Notes under the pieces: generated by a model | Told to the model about the DNA's origin: nothing | Database searches by the model: none | The model's input: only the letters and a program-made list of their open reading frames with translations | Position numbers and translations under genes: made by a program | Shown: piece after piece, positions 7,488 to 13,592 of the stretch | Layout: each line of letters starts with the position of its first letter | Numbering within the stretch: position 1 is the stretch's first letter | NCBI GenBank assembly: GCA_934662925.1 | Contig: CAKUKL010000009.1 | Coordinates: forward strand, 1-16,894 | Direction: 5' to 3' | DNA length: 16,894 nt | Origin: an uncultured Oscillospiraceae bacterium | GTDB taxonomy: Bacteria > Bacillota > Clostridia > Oscillospirales > Oscillospiraceae

Positions 7488-8201
7488 TCAGGCCCACAGG
7501 CCGAATTCGCCCACGAGCGCACACAAGTCTCCGCCTGCCCGGTCAAAGTCAAAGACCACCTTCAGCTCCAGCACGCCGGTGAGATCCACATTAAAGTCGA
7601 TGGGCTCGATGCCGGCAGCCATCTCCGCGGAGTAGAGCAGCTGGCCGTCGCCGTAGATCTTGAAGTAGCTCCTATGGCCGTCGTTGTCCCAGCTTCTATG
7701 CTCATAGACCTGGAAGAGCACGCCGCTGATGGCGCTGTACTGCCCGTTGAGCTTATAGGTCCGGCTGGAATCATAACCGCCCATGGCGTTGGTGTGGGCC
7801 TGCTTCAGGTTGTCATTTGCCTGCTCCCGAACCTCGATACGCCGGTCATGCTCAGAGGTGAAGTAGTCCATATCCTTCATCCACACGGAGGGCTTATTGC
7901 TGCTGTGCTTGCCGAGGTAAACGCTGTTGGTCTTGCCGTCCCACTGGACGGTCTTGCCCACGGCCTCGCCCACGGCGCGGACGGGCAGATAGGTGGTGCC
8001 GTTATACACGAACACCTCCACCGGGTTGCCGTTGGCGTCCCGGGGGTCCAGCTTCTGGTCGTCGATGTAGATGTTCACGCCGGTGAAGACCTTGATGGTC
8101 TTCTGCGCGAGGGCGGCGAACGTCGGGGACACCATGGACGCCACCAGCGCCGCGCACAGCAGTCCCGAGAAGAAATACGCGAATTTTTGCTTGCGATGCA
8201 T
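7488..8201 (-). CDS. exported copper-amine-oxidase-N-type stalk domain protein with NPCBM-like C-terminus
   Basis: A 237-residue exported protein. Residues 1-29 are a signal peptide (MHRKQKF, hydrophobic core, SPTFA before the cut). Residues about 32-97 are a stalk domain of the copper amine oxidase N-terminal type (TYLPVRAVGEAVGKTVQWDG, then NSVYLG). In Firmicutes this is a wall-associated module, not an oxidase. Residues about 105-237 resemble the NPCBM carbohydrate-binding fold (YSAISGVLF, SYFKIYGDGQLLYS, LELKVVFDF). The start is ATG 8201, preceded by GGAAGGGAG seven bases away; the frame also opens at a TTG, 8219, lying upstream of that site. The promoter is at 8256-8284 and the lipoprotein gene follows 23 bases downstream. 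Probable role: cell-surface glycan binding. Confidence 0.85.
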   Translation of the reverse strand: MHRKQKFAYFFSGLLCAALVASMVSPTFAALAQKTIKVFTGVNIYIDDQKLDPRDANGNPVEVFVYNGTTYLPVRAVGEAVGKTVQWDGKTNSVYLGKHSSNKPSVWMKDMDYFTSEHDRRIEVREQANDNLKQAHTNAMGGYDSSRTYKLNGQYSAISGVLFQVYEHRSWDNDGHRSYFKIYGDGQLLYSAEMAAGIEPIDFNVDLTGVLELKVVFDFDRAGGDLCALVGEFGLWA

Positions 8202-8255
8202 ACAGATTCTCCCTTCCAATTCTTTCTTGCCTTCTGGATTGGCTCATCTGCCATT

Positions 8256-8284
8256 ATTATGCCAGATGTAAGATATTATGTCAA
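8256..8284 (-). promoter_or_regulatory. strong sigma-A-type promoter for the stalk protein-lipoprotein pair
   Basis: Minus-strand TTGACA (8284-8279), 17-bp spacer, CATAAT (8261-8256), one base from full consensus. The predicted start is near 8249, with a leader of about 47 bases. Confidence 0.85.
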
Positions 8285-8350
8285 GGCAAATCTGAAAAAT
8301 ACCTTAAAATCATACCCGGGGCCGTCCCGGCCGCCCGAAAACCGCGCCTA

Positions 8351-8359
8351 TGGTAAAAT
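8351..8359 (+). promoter_or_regulatory. possible extended -10 promoter of the recombinase gene
   Basis: TGGTAAAAT gives an extended -10 (TGn then TAAAAT, 8354-8359). No -35 hexamer is visible at the expected spacing, so expression may be weak or need help. A transcript start near 8366 would exclude the upstream in-frame ATG at 8350 and favours ATG 8395. Confidence 0.45.
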
Positions 8360-8394
8360 GTCCCCATCACCTACCAAAGGAAGGGACAGTTACC

Positions 8395-9453
8395 ATGAAG
8401 AAAAAAGTCACGCTCCGCCCGAAACAGGTCACGCTGCGGCCCTTTGAGCAGACCCTCCCGGCCACGTTCCCCACCGGAGCGCCGAAACCCGCCGCCCTGA
8501 CCCGGACGGCCACGCTGAAGGACTGGCTCCGCCACTGGCTGGACGACGTGGTGGCCCCGGAGCGGGAGCCCACCACGTATTACAGCTACGCCAACATCGT
8601 CAACGCCCACCTCATCCCGGCGCTGGGCCGGGTGCGCATCTGCGACCTGACGCCCCAGCTCATCGAGAGCTACTACGCGTGGGTGATGCGGAGCAAAAAC
8701 CTCGCCAGCAACACCGTGCGCAAGCACCACGTGCTGCTCCACTCCGCCCTGAAGCTGGCCTACCGGCAGGGGATCCTCGACTCCAACCCCGTGGACCGGG
8801 TGGAGCCGCCCAAGCTCACCCCGGCCCGGCAGACCTTCTACAACGCGGAGCAGCTGGCCCGGCTGCTGGATTTGTCCGAGGGTACGGCGCTGGAGCTGCC
8901 CGTCAAGCTGGCGGGCTATCTGGGCCTGCGCCGCAGCGAGATCGTGGGCCTGCGCTGGTGCGACGTGGACCTTGCCCGGGGGACGGTGTCCATCCGCTCG
9001 GTGCGGACGGCGGCGGGCCACCGGGTGGTATGCAAGGCCCCGAAAACCGCCGGTTCCATGCGCACGCTGGACATTTCCTGCGTCACCGACCTCACCGCCC
9101 TGCTGGAGCGGCAGCTCGCGGCCCACCGGGTCCTCATGGCGGAGCGCCGTCTGCCGTGGCGGGAGGACCTCTGCGTGGCCACCGACCCCGAGGGCCGCCC
9201 GTGGCACCCCAACCGGCTGACGCTGCTGTTTTCCCAGTTCATCGCCGCCCGCGGCCTGCCGAAGGTGACGCTCCACGGCCTGCGGCACACCTTCGCCAGC
9301 GTGGCCAACGACGCCCGGGTGCCCATGTACCAGATCAGCAAGACCCTCGGCCACAGCGACCCCGCCATCACCGCCCGCATCTACACCCACGTGTTCGACC
9401 AGACCCACGGCGAGGTGCTGTCCGCCGTTATCCGGGCCATTCCCGGGCGGTAA
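8395..9453 (+). CDS. tyrosine recombinase / phage-type integrase
   Basis: A 352-residue site-specific recombinase with all catalytic residues in place: Arg179 (YLGLRRSEI), probable Lys217 in the beta hairpin, His294 and Arg297 (LHGLRHTFAS), His320 (TLGHSD) and nucleophile Tyr330 (ARIYTHV). Residues about 40-130 are the SAM-like core-binding domain. The N-terminal 20 residues repeat VTLRP and replace the usual arm-binding domain. The start is ATG 8395 with AAAGGAAGGG before it. A longer frame opens at ATG 8350 but overlaps the likely promoter. The stop is followed after six bases by the 22-bp repeat whose inverted copy is at 4-25, and then by a tail-fibre-like gene. No excisionase, replication or capsid gene is nearby. 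It is intact and so possibly active. Confidence 0.93.
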   Translation: MKKKVTLRPKQVTLRPFEQTLPATFPTGAPKPAALTRTATLKDWLRHWLDDVVAPEREPTTYYSYANIVNAHLIPALGRVRICDLTPQLIESYYAWVMRSKNLASNTVRKHHVLLHSALKLAYRQGILDSNPVDRVEPPKLTPARQTFYNAEQLARLLDLSEGTALELPVKLAGYLGLRRSEIVGLRWCDVDLARGTVSIRSVRTAAGHRVVCKAPKTAGSMRTLDISCVTDLTALLERQLAAHRVLMAERRLPWREDLCVATDPEGRPWHPNRLTLLFSQFIAARGLPKVTLHGLRHTFASVANDARVPMYQISKTLGHSDPAITARIYTHVFDQTHGEVLSAVIRAIPGR

Positions 9454-9459
9454 GGGCAG

Positions 9460-9481
9460 TGCAACCCGTGCAACGGGGAAA
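9460..9481. repeat. 22-bp repeat after the recombinase stop, candidate attachment/recombination site
   Basis: Exact inverted copy of 4-25. It contains the dyad CCCGT-GCA-ACGGG (9465-9477) and overlaps a direct repeat GTGCAAC-CC-GTGCAAC (9459-9474). Integrase genes are commonly adjacent to their own attachment site, which supports a recombination role. A looser relative, ATTGCACCGG, follows at about 9494-9503. Confidence 0.7.
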
Positions 9482-9523
9482 AATCGCCGAAGGATTGCAC
9501 CGGAACGTACAACGCGGCAAAAC

Positions 9524-9552
9524 TTTAACCCCCTTCGTTGAAGGGGGTTAAA
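9524..9552 (+). promoter_or_regulatory. hairpin that buries the Shine-Dalgarno of the tail-fibre-like gene
   Basis: TTTAACCCCCTTC (9524-9536) pairs perfectly over 13 bp with 9540-9552, with a three-base GTT loop. The right arm holds AAGGGGG, the only Shine-Dalgarno for ATG 9555, and ends two bases before that ATG. There is no T-run after it, so it is a poor terminator and a plausible translational block, especially on long read-through transcripts from the recombinase gene. Confidence 0.6.
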
Positions 9553-9554
9553 AA

Positions 9555-10142
9555 ATGTCGACTAACAAATCTGAACACTTGCAGCTCCACCTGTGGGAGC
9601 CGGGAGACAGCGTCCTGCGGACGGAATTCAACGAGAACTGGGAGAAGATCGACGGGGAGACGGCGCAGATCCGTGCCGACTCCATCATGACCCGGCTGGG
9701 CCAGTACAAAAACACCTCAGCCGCGGTCAACGCCGTTTTCGACCTGAGCGGGGTGGACATGTCCAAATTCTACAAGCTGGAACTTCTCATCACCGGCGTC
9801 ACCGCCGGAGACGCCAGCCTTTGGCTCCGAGTCAACAGGGACAGCGGCTCCGGCCGCTACGTGGATTCCGACGGTACCACCCAAGACCGGTTCTATTTCG
9901 CCTACATGGACGCCGCCATCCCGGTGGCGGACATTACGGTGACGCTCTCCAACGGCCCGGGCCGCATCTATCTGGGGTCGAGCTACTCCACTTATCAGAC
10001 CGCGTCGTCCCGGCCCTCCGGCGGCGGCAGTCTGTCCGCGTACAGCGGGTGCGCCCTGTCCGGCCTGACGTCCGTCGCCGTTCAGGCCACAAAAAACCTG
10101 AACAAGGGCATTGAAATGATCCTGTACGGCTATCGAAAGTAA
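9555..10142 (+). CDS. phage tail-fibre-like protein (orphan)
   Basis: A 195-residue protein with no signal peptide. The N-terminus has the motif common at the start of tail-fibre and receptor-binding proteins of Clostridia prophages: LQLHLWEPGDSVLRTEFNEN, then WEKIDGE. The rest is beta-rich and Ser/Gly/Thr-rich (GPGRIYLGSSYSTYQTASS, RPSGGGSLSAY) and ends in NKGIEMILYGYRK, as in trimeric tail tips. No other phage structural gene is present, so it is either a remnant or cargo carried with the recombinase. Translation probably depends on opening the hairpin at 9524-9552. It converges on the S-layer gene and shares its terminator. The tail-fibre match is from motif memory and not a database search. 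Confidence 0.72.
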   Translation: MSTNKSEHLQLHLWEPGDSVLRTEFNENWEKIDGETAQIRADSIMTRLGQYKNTSAAVNAVFDLSGVDMSKFYKLELLITGVTAGDASLWLRVNRDSGSGRYVDSDGTTQDRFYFAYMDAAIPVADITVTLSNGPGRIYLGSSYSTYQTASSRPSGGGSLSAYSGCALSGLTSVAVQATKNLNKGIEMILYGYRK

Positions 10143-10143
10143 G

Positions 10144-10178
10144 AAAAAGGCCCCCGGCGTAAGCCGGGGGCCTTTTTT
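10144..10178. terminator. bidirectional intrinsic terminator
   Basis: A 15-bp perfect stem (10144-10158 with 10163-10177), loop GTAA, A5 on the left and T6 on the right. It ends the tail-fibre-like gene (+) and the S-layer gene (-). Confidence 0.93.
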
Positions 10179-10203
10179 GTCCGTTTTCAGCAGGTGACCT
10201 GAA

Positions 10204-13116
10204 TCAGTTCTTGGTGATGTTGGTCACGGAGATGGTCTGAGCATAGGACAGAACATCGGAAGCCAGAACCTCATAGGTGAAGGTCAGGGCGTTGGTGTTG
10301 TTGCCCTTGGCGGTCAGAACGCGGCCGTTGCTCAGGGTCAGAGTGTAGGTGTTGTTGCTGGCAAAGGTGCTGTTGCTGTGGTGAGCGGTCAGAGTGACCT
10401 TGGAGCCCACAGTGTAGGTCGTAGCGGCAACAGCGTCAGTGCTGATGACAACGGTGGAATCGAGGAAGTTGACCTTATCCACGTTGCTGTTGGCCAGGAA
10501 GGTCAGGTTAGCGACCTTGGCCTCGGTGACGTAAGCGGACTGGACCAGGTTCAGAGTACCGGCCTTCTTGTAGGTCAGGTAGATGCCCTTGGTGCTCAGG
10601 TCGCCGTCGAAGCTGCCCACAACGGGGGTCACGCCGGTGACGTTGTAGACCTTGGAAGTGGCGGTCACAACGCGGTCGGTGCTCAGGCCGTCAGCGGTCA
10701 GGTAAGCGCCAGCCAGATAGGTGACCTCGAGGTTGGCGTCGATCTCGGTCAGAGCCTCAGTCTTGGTGATCTCGTGGGTGGTCAGGGTGCCGCTGTTGTT
10801 GGTCATCACGGCCAGATCGCCGGTGAAGTCAACGTAGAACAGCTTGTCGGTGGCCTGAACCAGCAGGTTCACCAGAGAGACGTCCTTGGTCTGGATGGAC
10901 TGAGCGGCGACGCCGTCAACAGTCACGTTCAGAACGGTGTAGATCTGAGTGTTGGGATCGTAGTTGTAGCCGGCGTTCTGGACATAGATCAGCTTGCCGG
11001 AGGGCTGAGAAGCGGGGTTACCCACGATATACACATAAGCGGCATAGCCGGTAGCGGTGTTGACAACGTAGGAAACGGGCACGCCCTTGAAGCTGTTGAT
11101 GGTGTTGAAGCCGGTGTAAGCGGTGAAGCTCTGGCCGTTGAACACCAGATACTGAGTGGAGCTGTTGGTCAGGATGGTGGTATCCTTGTTGTTCAGCTTG
11201 CCGGTGATGTAGGACAGCTTGCCCTCAACAGTGGCGCCGGTCAGCTTGCTGGTGACGGTCAGAGCCAGCTTGCCGTTGGCCAGAGTGGTGACCTCATACA
11301 GATCGTTGGCGATCATGCTGGCGGCAGCGTTGTTGGCGGAATAGGGGGAGACGAAGATCAGCTTGGTCTTGCCGTTGGTGTAACGGTAGCCGGCCTGATT
11401 GATGGTAGTAGTATTGTTGCCCTCGACGACGTTGCTGCCCACATAGGTGGTGGTGTAGCCGTCGATGGAAGCGATCTGAGCGCTGTAGGAGTTGCCGTCC
11501 ATGCCGACCATGGTGGCGTAGCAGCTGCCCGCGCCGCCGTTCTGGCCGTCATTGTACCACCAGATGTTGCTGATCACAGCGTAAGCCTTGGCGGTCTTGA
11601 TGATGGCGGAGCCGATCAGGTTGCCGTAGCTGTCGAAGTACCAGGTGTGGTCGGTGGTGTTCTTCTGAGCCTCGTCGAGGTAGAAGGTGTTGGCGTCGTT
11701 GTAGGTGGTGCCGGCCACAGTGTGCTGGTTGGTGTTGTACCAGATGGTGGTCTGGGCGCCGGAGATGGAGTTGGCGGTGCCGAGGACCTCAGCATACTTG
11801 TTGGCGTTGGTGGCGACTTTGCTGCTGGTGGCGTTGACGGTCACGGCGTTGAGCAGGATCATATCGCCCACGTTGTAGGTGAAGTTCTCCTTGCCGCCGT
11901 TGATGACATAGCCCCGGGTGACAACGTTGGAGGACGCGCTGTTGGTCTTGGCGTCATACACGGTCAGGGTCATGGAAGCCTGAGTGATCAGGTGGCCGGC
12001 GGTGTCGAACTTGGCGGCAGTCACGTTGGTGACCTGAGCCAGATAGGTGTCGATCATGACGATGCGGTCAGCATAGACCTCGGTCAGACGGCCCTGAGCG
12101 CCCACGTTGGTGACGGTGTCAACAGCGTTGACGTAGGTGGCGGTCTTGTTGACGGCGCCGTTCACATAGGTGGTAACAGCGTGCTCACCATTGTTGGTGA
12201 AACCAAGATTGGCGGCAATGTTGCACTCCTTGGTAGCGGCCTGATAGGTGGCAATGGGAGTCTCGGCGATGGTGGCGACCACGGTAGCGGTCTTAGCCAG
12301 ATGATTGGTGTTGTTGGTCTTGTCGGTGTACCAGTAGTAGCCGGGACGGCCCCACTCATCCAGATCCTGACGGACGGTCTGCTTCAGGCCGAAGGTCTTG
12401 AGACCCAGAGTCTGAGCGGTCACGCGGGTGGAAACGGTGCCGTTGACCAGATCAATGGCGGCGATGGTGGTGACGGGCTGATAGCCGAAGGCGGTGGTGT
12501 ACTTCACGATGGGCGCGAAGATCAGAGTGCGGAACAGCAGCTCAGCCACGGTCTCACGGGTAGCAGCGGTGCCCAGAGTGCCGGCGTTCACGGTGTCGGT
12601 GATGCCCAGCTCCTTGGCGGTGGAAGCGACCTTGACCTGCCAGCCGTTGCCGGTGAACTCGCCGTTCACGTCATAGCCGACGGCGCGCAGGATCATGGCC
12701 AGAGCCTGATAACCGGTGACGGTAGCGGTGGGCAGGAAGTTGCCCTTGCCGTCGCCCTTAATCAGCTCGGCGTTGGCGCAGTAGCCAACGTAGCCGGCGT
12801 ACCAGGCGGTGGACTTCACGTCCTTGAACTTGGCGTAGTCAGCATAGATGCCGACCTGAGTGTCCTTCACATCGCCAGTAGCAATGCGATAGATGATGGC
12901 GGCCACTTCAGCGCGAGTGATGCTCTGCTTCGGGCTGAAGGTAGCGCCGGTGCCGGTGCCCTTGAACACGCCCAGACCGGACAGGACCTCAACAGCCTCG
13001 TTGTAGTCGGCGTTGATGTCCTTGCTGTCGGTGAAGGCAGCGTTGGCAACGGTCATAACGGACAGGGTCATGACCAGAGCCAGGGCCAGCGCGAGAATCT
13101 TCTTCAGATTTCTCAT
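10204..13116 (-). CDS. S-layer protein with N-terminal SLH domains
   Basis: A 970-residue secreted surface protein. The signal peptide MRNLKKILALALALVMTLSV ends near ANA-26. SLH domain 1 spans about 27-81 (SPKQSITRAEVAAIIYRIA), SLH 2 about 90-150 (FKDVKSTAWYAGYVGYCANA, but with VTGYQALA replacing the ITRAE-type motif), and a third weaker repeat about 155-198 (ATRETVAELLFRTL). SLH domains bind pyruvylated secondary cell-wall polymer. The remaining 770 residues are Thr/Val/Asn/Tyr-rich, Cys-poor beta structure, as in array-forming S-layer proteins. AGGAGGT lies eight bases before ATG 13116. The strong promoter, long leader and narrow codon choice point to very high expression. It is probably the major or a major S-layer subunit, though other SLH surface proteins cannot be excluded. 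Confidence 0.93.
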   Translation of the reverse strand: MRNLKKILALALALVMTLSVMTVANAAFTDSKDINADYNEAVEVLSGLGVFKGTGTGATFSPKQSITRAEVAAIIYRIATGDVKDTQVGIYADYAKFKDVKSTAWYAGYVGYCANAELIKGDGKGNFLPTATVTGYQALAMILRAVGYDVNGEFTGNGWQVKVASTAKELGITDTVNAGTLGTAATRETVAELLFRTLIFAPIVKYTTAFGYQPVTTIAAIDLVNGTVSTRVTAQTLGLKTFGLKQTVRQDLDEWGRPGYYWYTDKTNNTNHLAKTATVVATIAETPIATYQAATKECNIAANLGFTNNGEHAVTTYVNGAVNKTATYVNAVDTVTNVGAQGRLTEVYADRIVMIDTYLAQVTNVTAAKFDTAGHLITQASMTLTVYDAKTNSASSNVVTRGYVINGGKENFTYNVGDMILLNAVTVNATSSKVATNANKYAEVLGTANSISGAQTTIWYNTNQHTVAGTTYNDANTFYLDEAQKNTTDHTWYFDSYGNLIGSAIIKTAKAYAVISNIWWYNDGQNGGAGSCYATMVGMDGNSYSAQIASIDGYTTTYVGSNVVEGNNTTTINQAGYRYTNGKTKLIFVSPYSANNAAASMIANDLYEVTTLANGKLALTVTSKLTGATVEGKLSYITGKLNNKDTTILTNSSTQYLVFNGQSFTAYTGFNTINSFKGVPVSYVVNTATGYAAYVYIVGNPASQPSGKLIYVQNAGYNYDPNTQIYTVLNVTVDGVAAQSIQTKDVSLVNLLVQATDKLFYVDFTGDLAVMTNNSGTLTTHEITKTEALTEIDANLEVTYLAGAYLTADGLSTDRVVTATSKVYNVTGVTPVVGSFDGDLSTKGIYLTYKKAGTLNLVQSAYVTEAKVANLTFLANSNVDKVNFLDSTVVISTDAVAATTYTVGSKVTLTAHHSNSTFASNNTYTLTLSNGRVLTAKGNNTNALTFTYEVLASDVLSYAQTISVTNITKN

Positions 13117-13211
13117 GTTGGTTTACCTCCTAAATGGATTGTTTTCTGGGAACTCCCTCTCGGTTATCCCCTTATTTGACAGGCCCGGAGGGGCCAAATC
13201 AACCAATTGCT

Positions 13212-13278
13212 GGTAATTTTACCCCCGCCCCACATAAGCTGTCCCCTTGCGGGGGAGGCGTGCGCGGGGGCAATTACC
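13212..13278 (-). promoter_or_regulatory. structured 5' leader of the S-layer gene
   Basis: Within the roughly 170-base untranslated leader, GGTAATT (13212-13218) pairs with AATTACC (13272-13278) and CCCCCGC (13222-13228) with GCGGGGG (13264-13270). A small inner hairpin CCCC-TTGC-GGGG lies at 13243-13254. The element sits close to the 5' end of the mRNA, where such structures often protect abundant transcripts. It matches no riboswitch I recognise. Confidence 0.6.
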
Positions 13279-13294
13279 ACCTATTGCATGATAG

Positions 13295-13323
13295 ACTATA
13301 ACACCCTGTCCACCCCCCGTCAA
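13295..13323 (-). promoter_or_regulatory. sigma-A-type promoter of the S-layer gene
   Basis: Minus-strand TTGACG (13323-13318), 17-bp spacer, TATAGT (13300-13295). The predicted start near 13288 leaves about 170 bases to the ATG. Confidence 0.8.
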
Positions 13324-13535
13324 CGGGTTTGGGACTTTTGTAACACAACTGTAATAAACCCTGTCACAAAGGGATTTTTGTATATTTTCGCCCACTCATG
13401 CAGGAATAGTTGCCCGTTTTCGTGCATCCACAATATCTTGTGGATATTTATGCTCTTCCGGACCTTCCGCAGAGTTAGACGGACGACCCGCGGAAAAGTT
13501 CCCGCCCGGCGCGTAAAATTCCGCGGGATTTTTTG
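13324..13535. other. AT-richer intergenic region with two inverted repeats
   Basis: No credible gene lies here. It holds a perfect 20-base dyad, ATCCACAA-TATC-TTGTGGAT (13426-13445), about 147 bp upstream of the S-layer start. It also holds a 9-bp stem, CCCGCGGAA (13487-13495) with TTCCGCGGG (13519-13527), with a 23-base loop and a T6 run at 13529-13534 reading on the + strand. The first could be an operator for the S-layer gene. The second is terminator-like, but no + strand gene precedes it. TGTAA occurs twice, 11 bases apart, at about 13340-13355. Confidence 0.5.
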
Positions 13536-13572
13536 AAAAAAACACCGCCCCGGGACGGGGCTCCCGGGGCGG
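13536..13572 (-). terminator. intrinsic terminator of the ene-reductase gene
   Basis: On the minus strand an 11-bp perfect stem (13572-13562 with 13555-13545), a six-base loop, then TG and T7. It lies about 20 bases after the stop codon. Confidence 0.9.
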
Positions 13573-13592
13573 ATTTCGGTGGGTTGTACGAT

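Noticed and set aside
8350..8394. Upstream ATG of the recombinase frame
   Set aside because: It overlaps the extended -10 element and lacks a Shine-Dalgarno; ATG 8395 has one.
10378..13179. Very long plus-strand open frame opposite the S-layer gene
   Set aside because: Its Val/Gly/Asp repetition mirrors the codon bias of the S-layer gene. The minus-strand protein has a signal peptide, SLH domains and a ribosome binding site, so this frame is a shadow.
13426..13446. DnaA-box-like sequence (TGTGGATA) suggesting an origin
   Set aside because: It is a single imperfect box inside a dyad, with no cluster of boxes and no dnaA or dnaN nearby.
13207..13536. 109-codon plus-strand frame upstream of the S-layer gene
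   Set aside because: It has no ribosome binding site, overlaps the promoter and leader of the S-layer gene, and has composition unlike the real genes.
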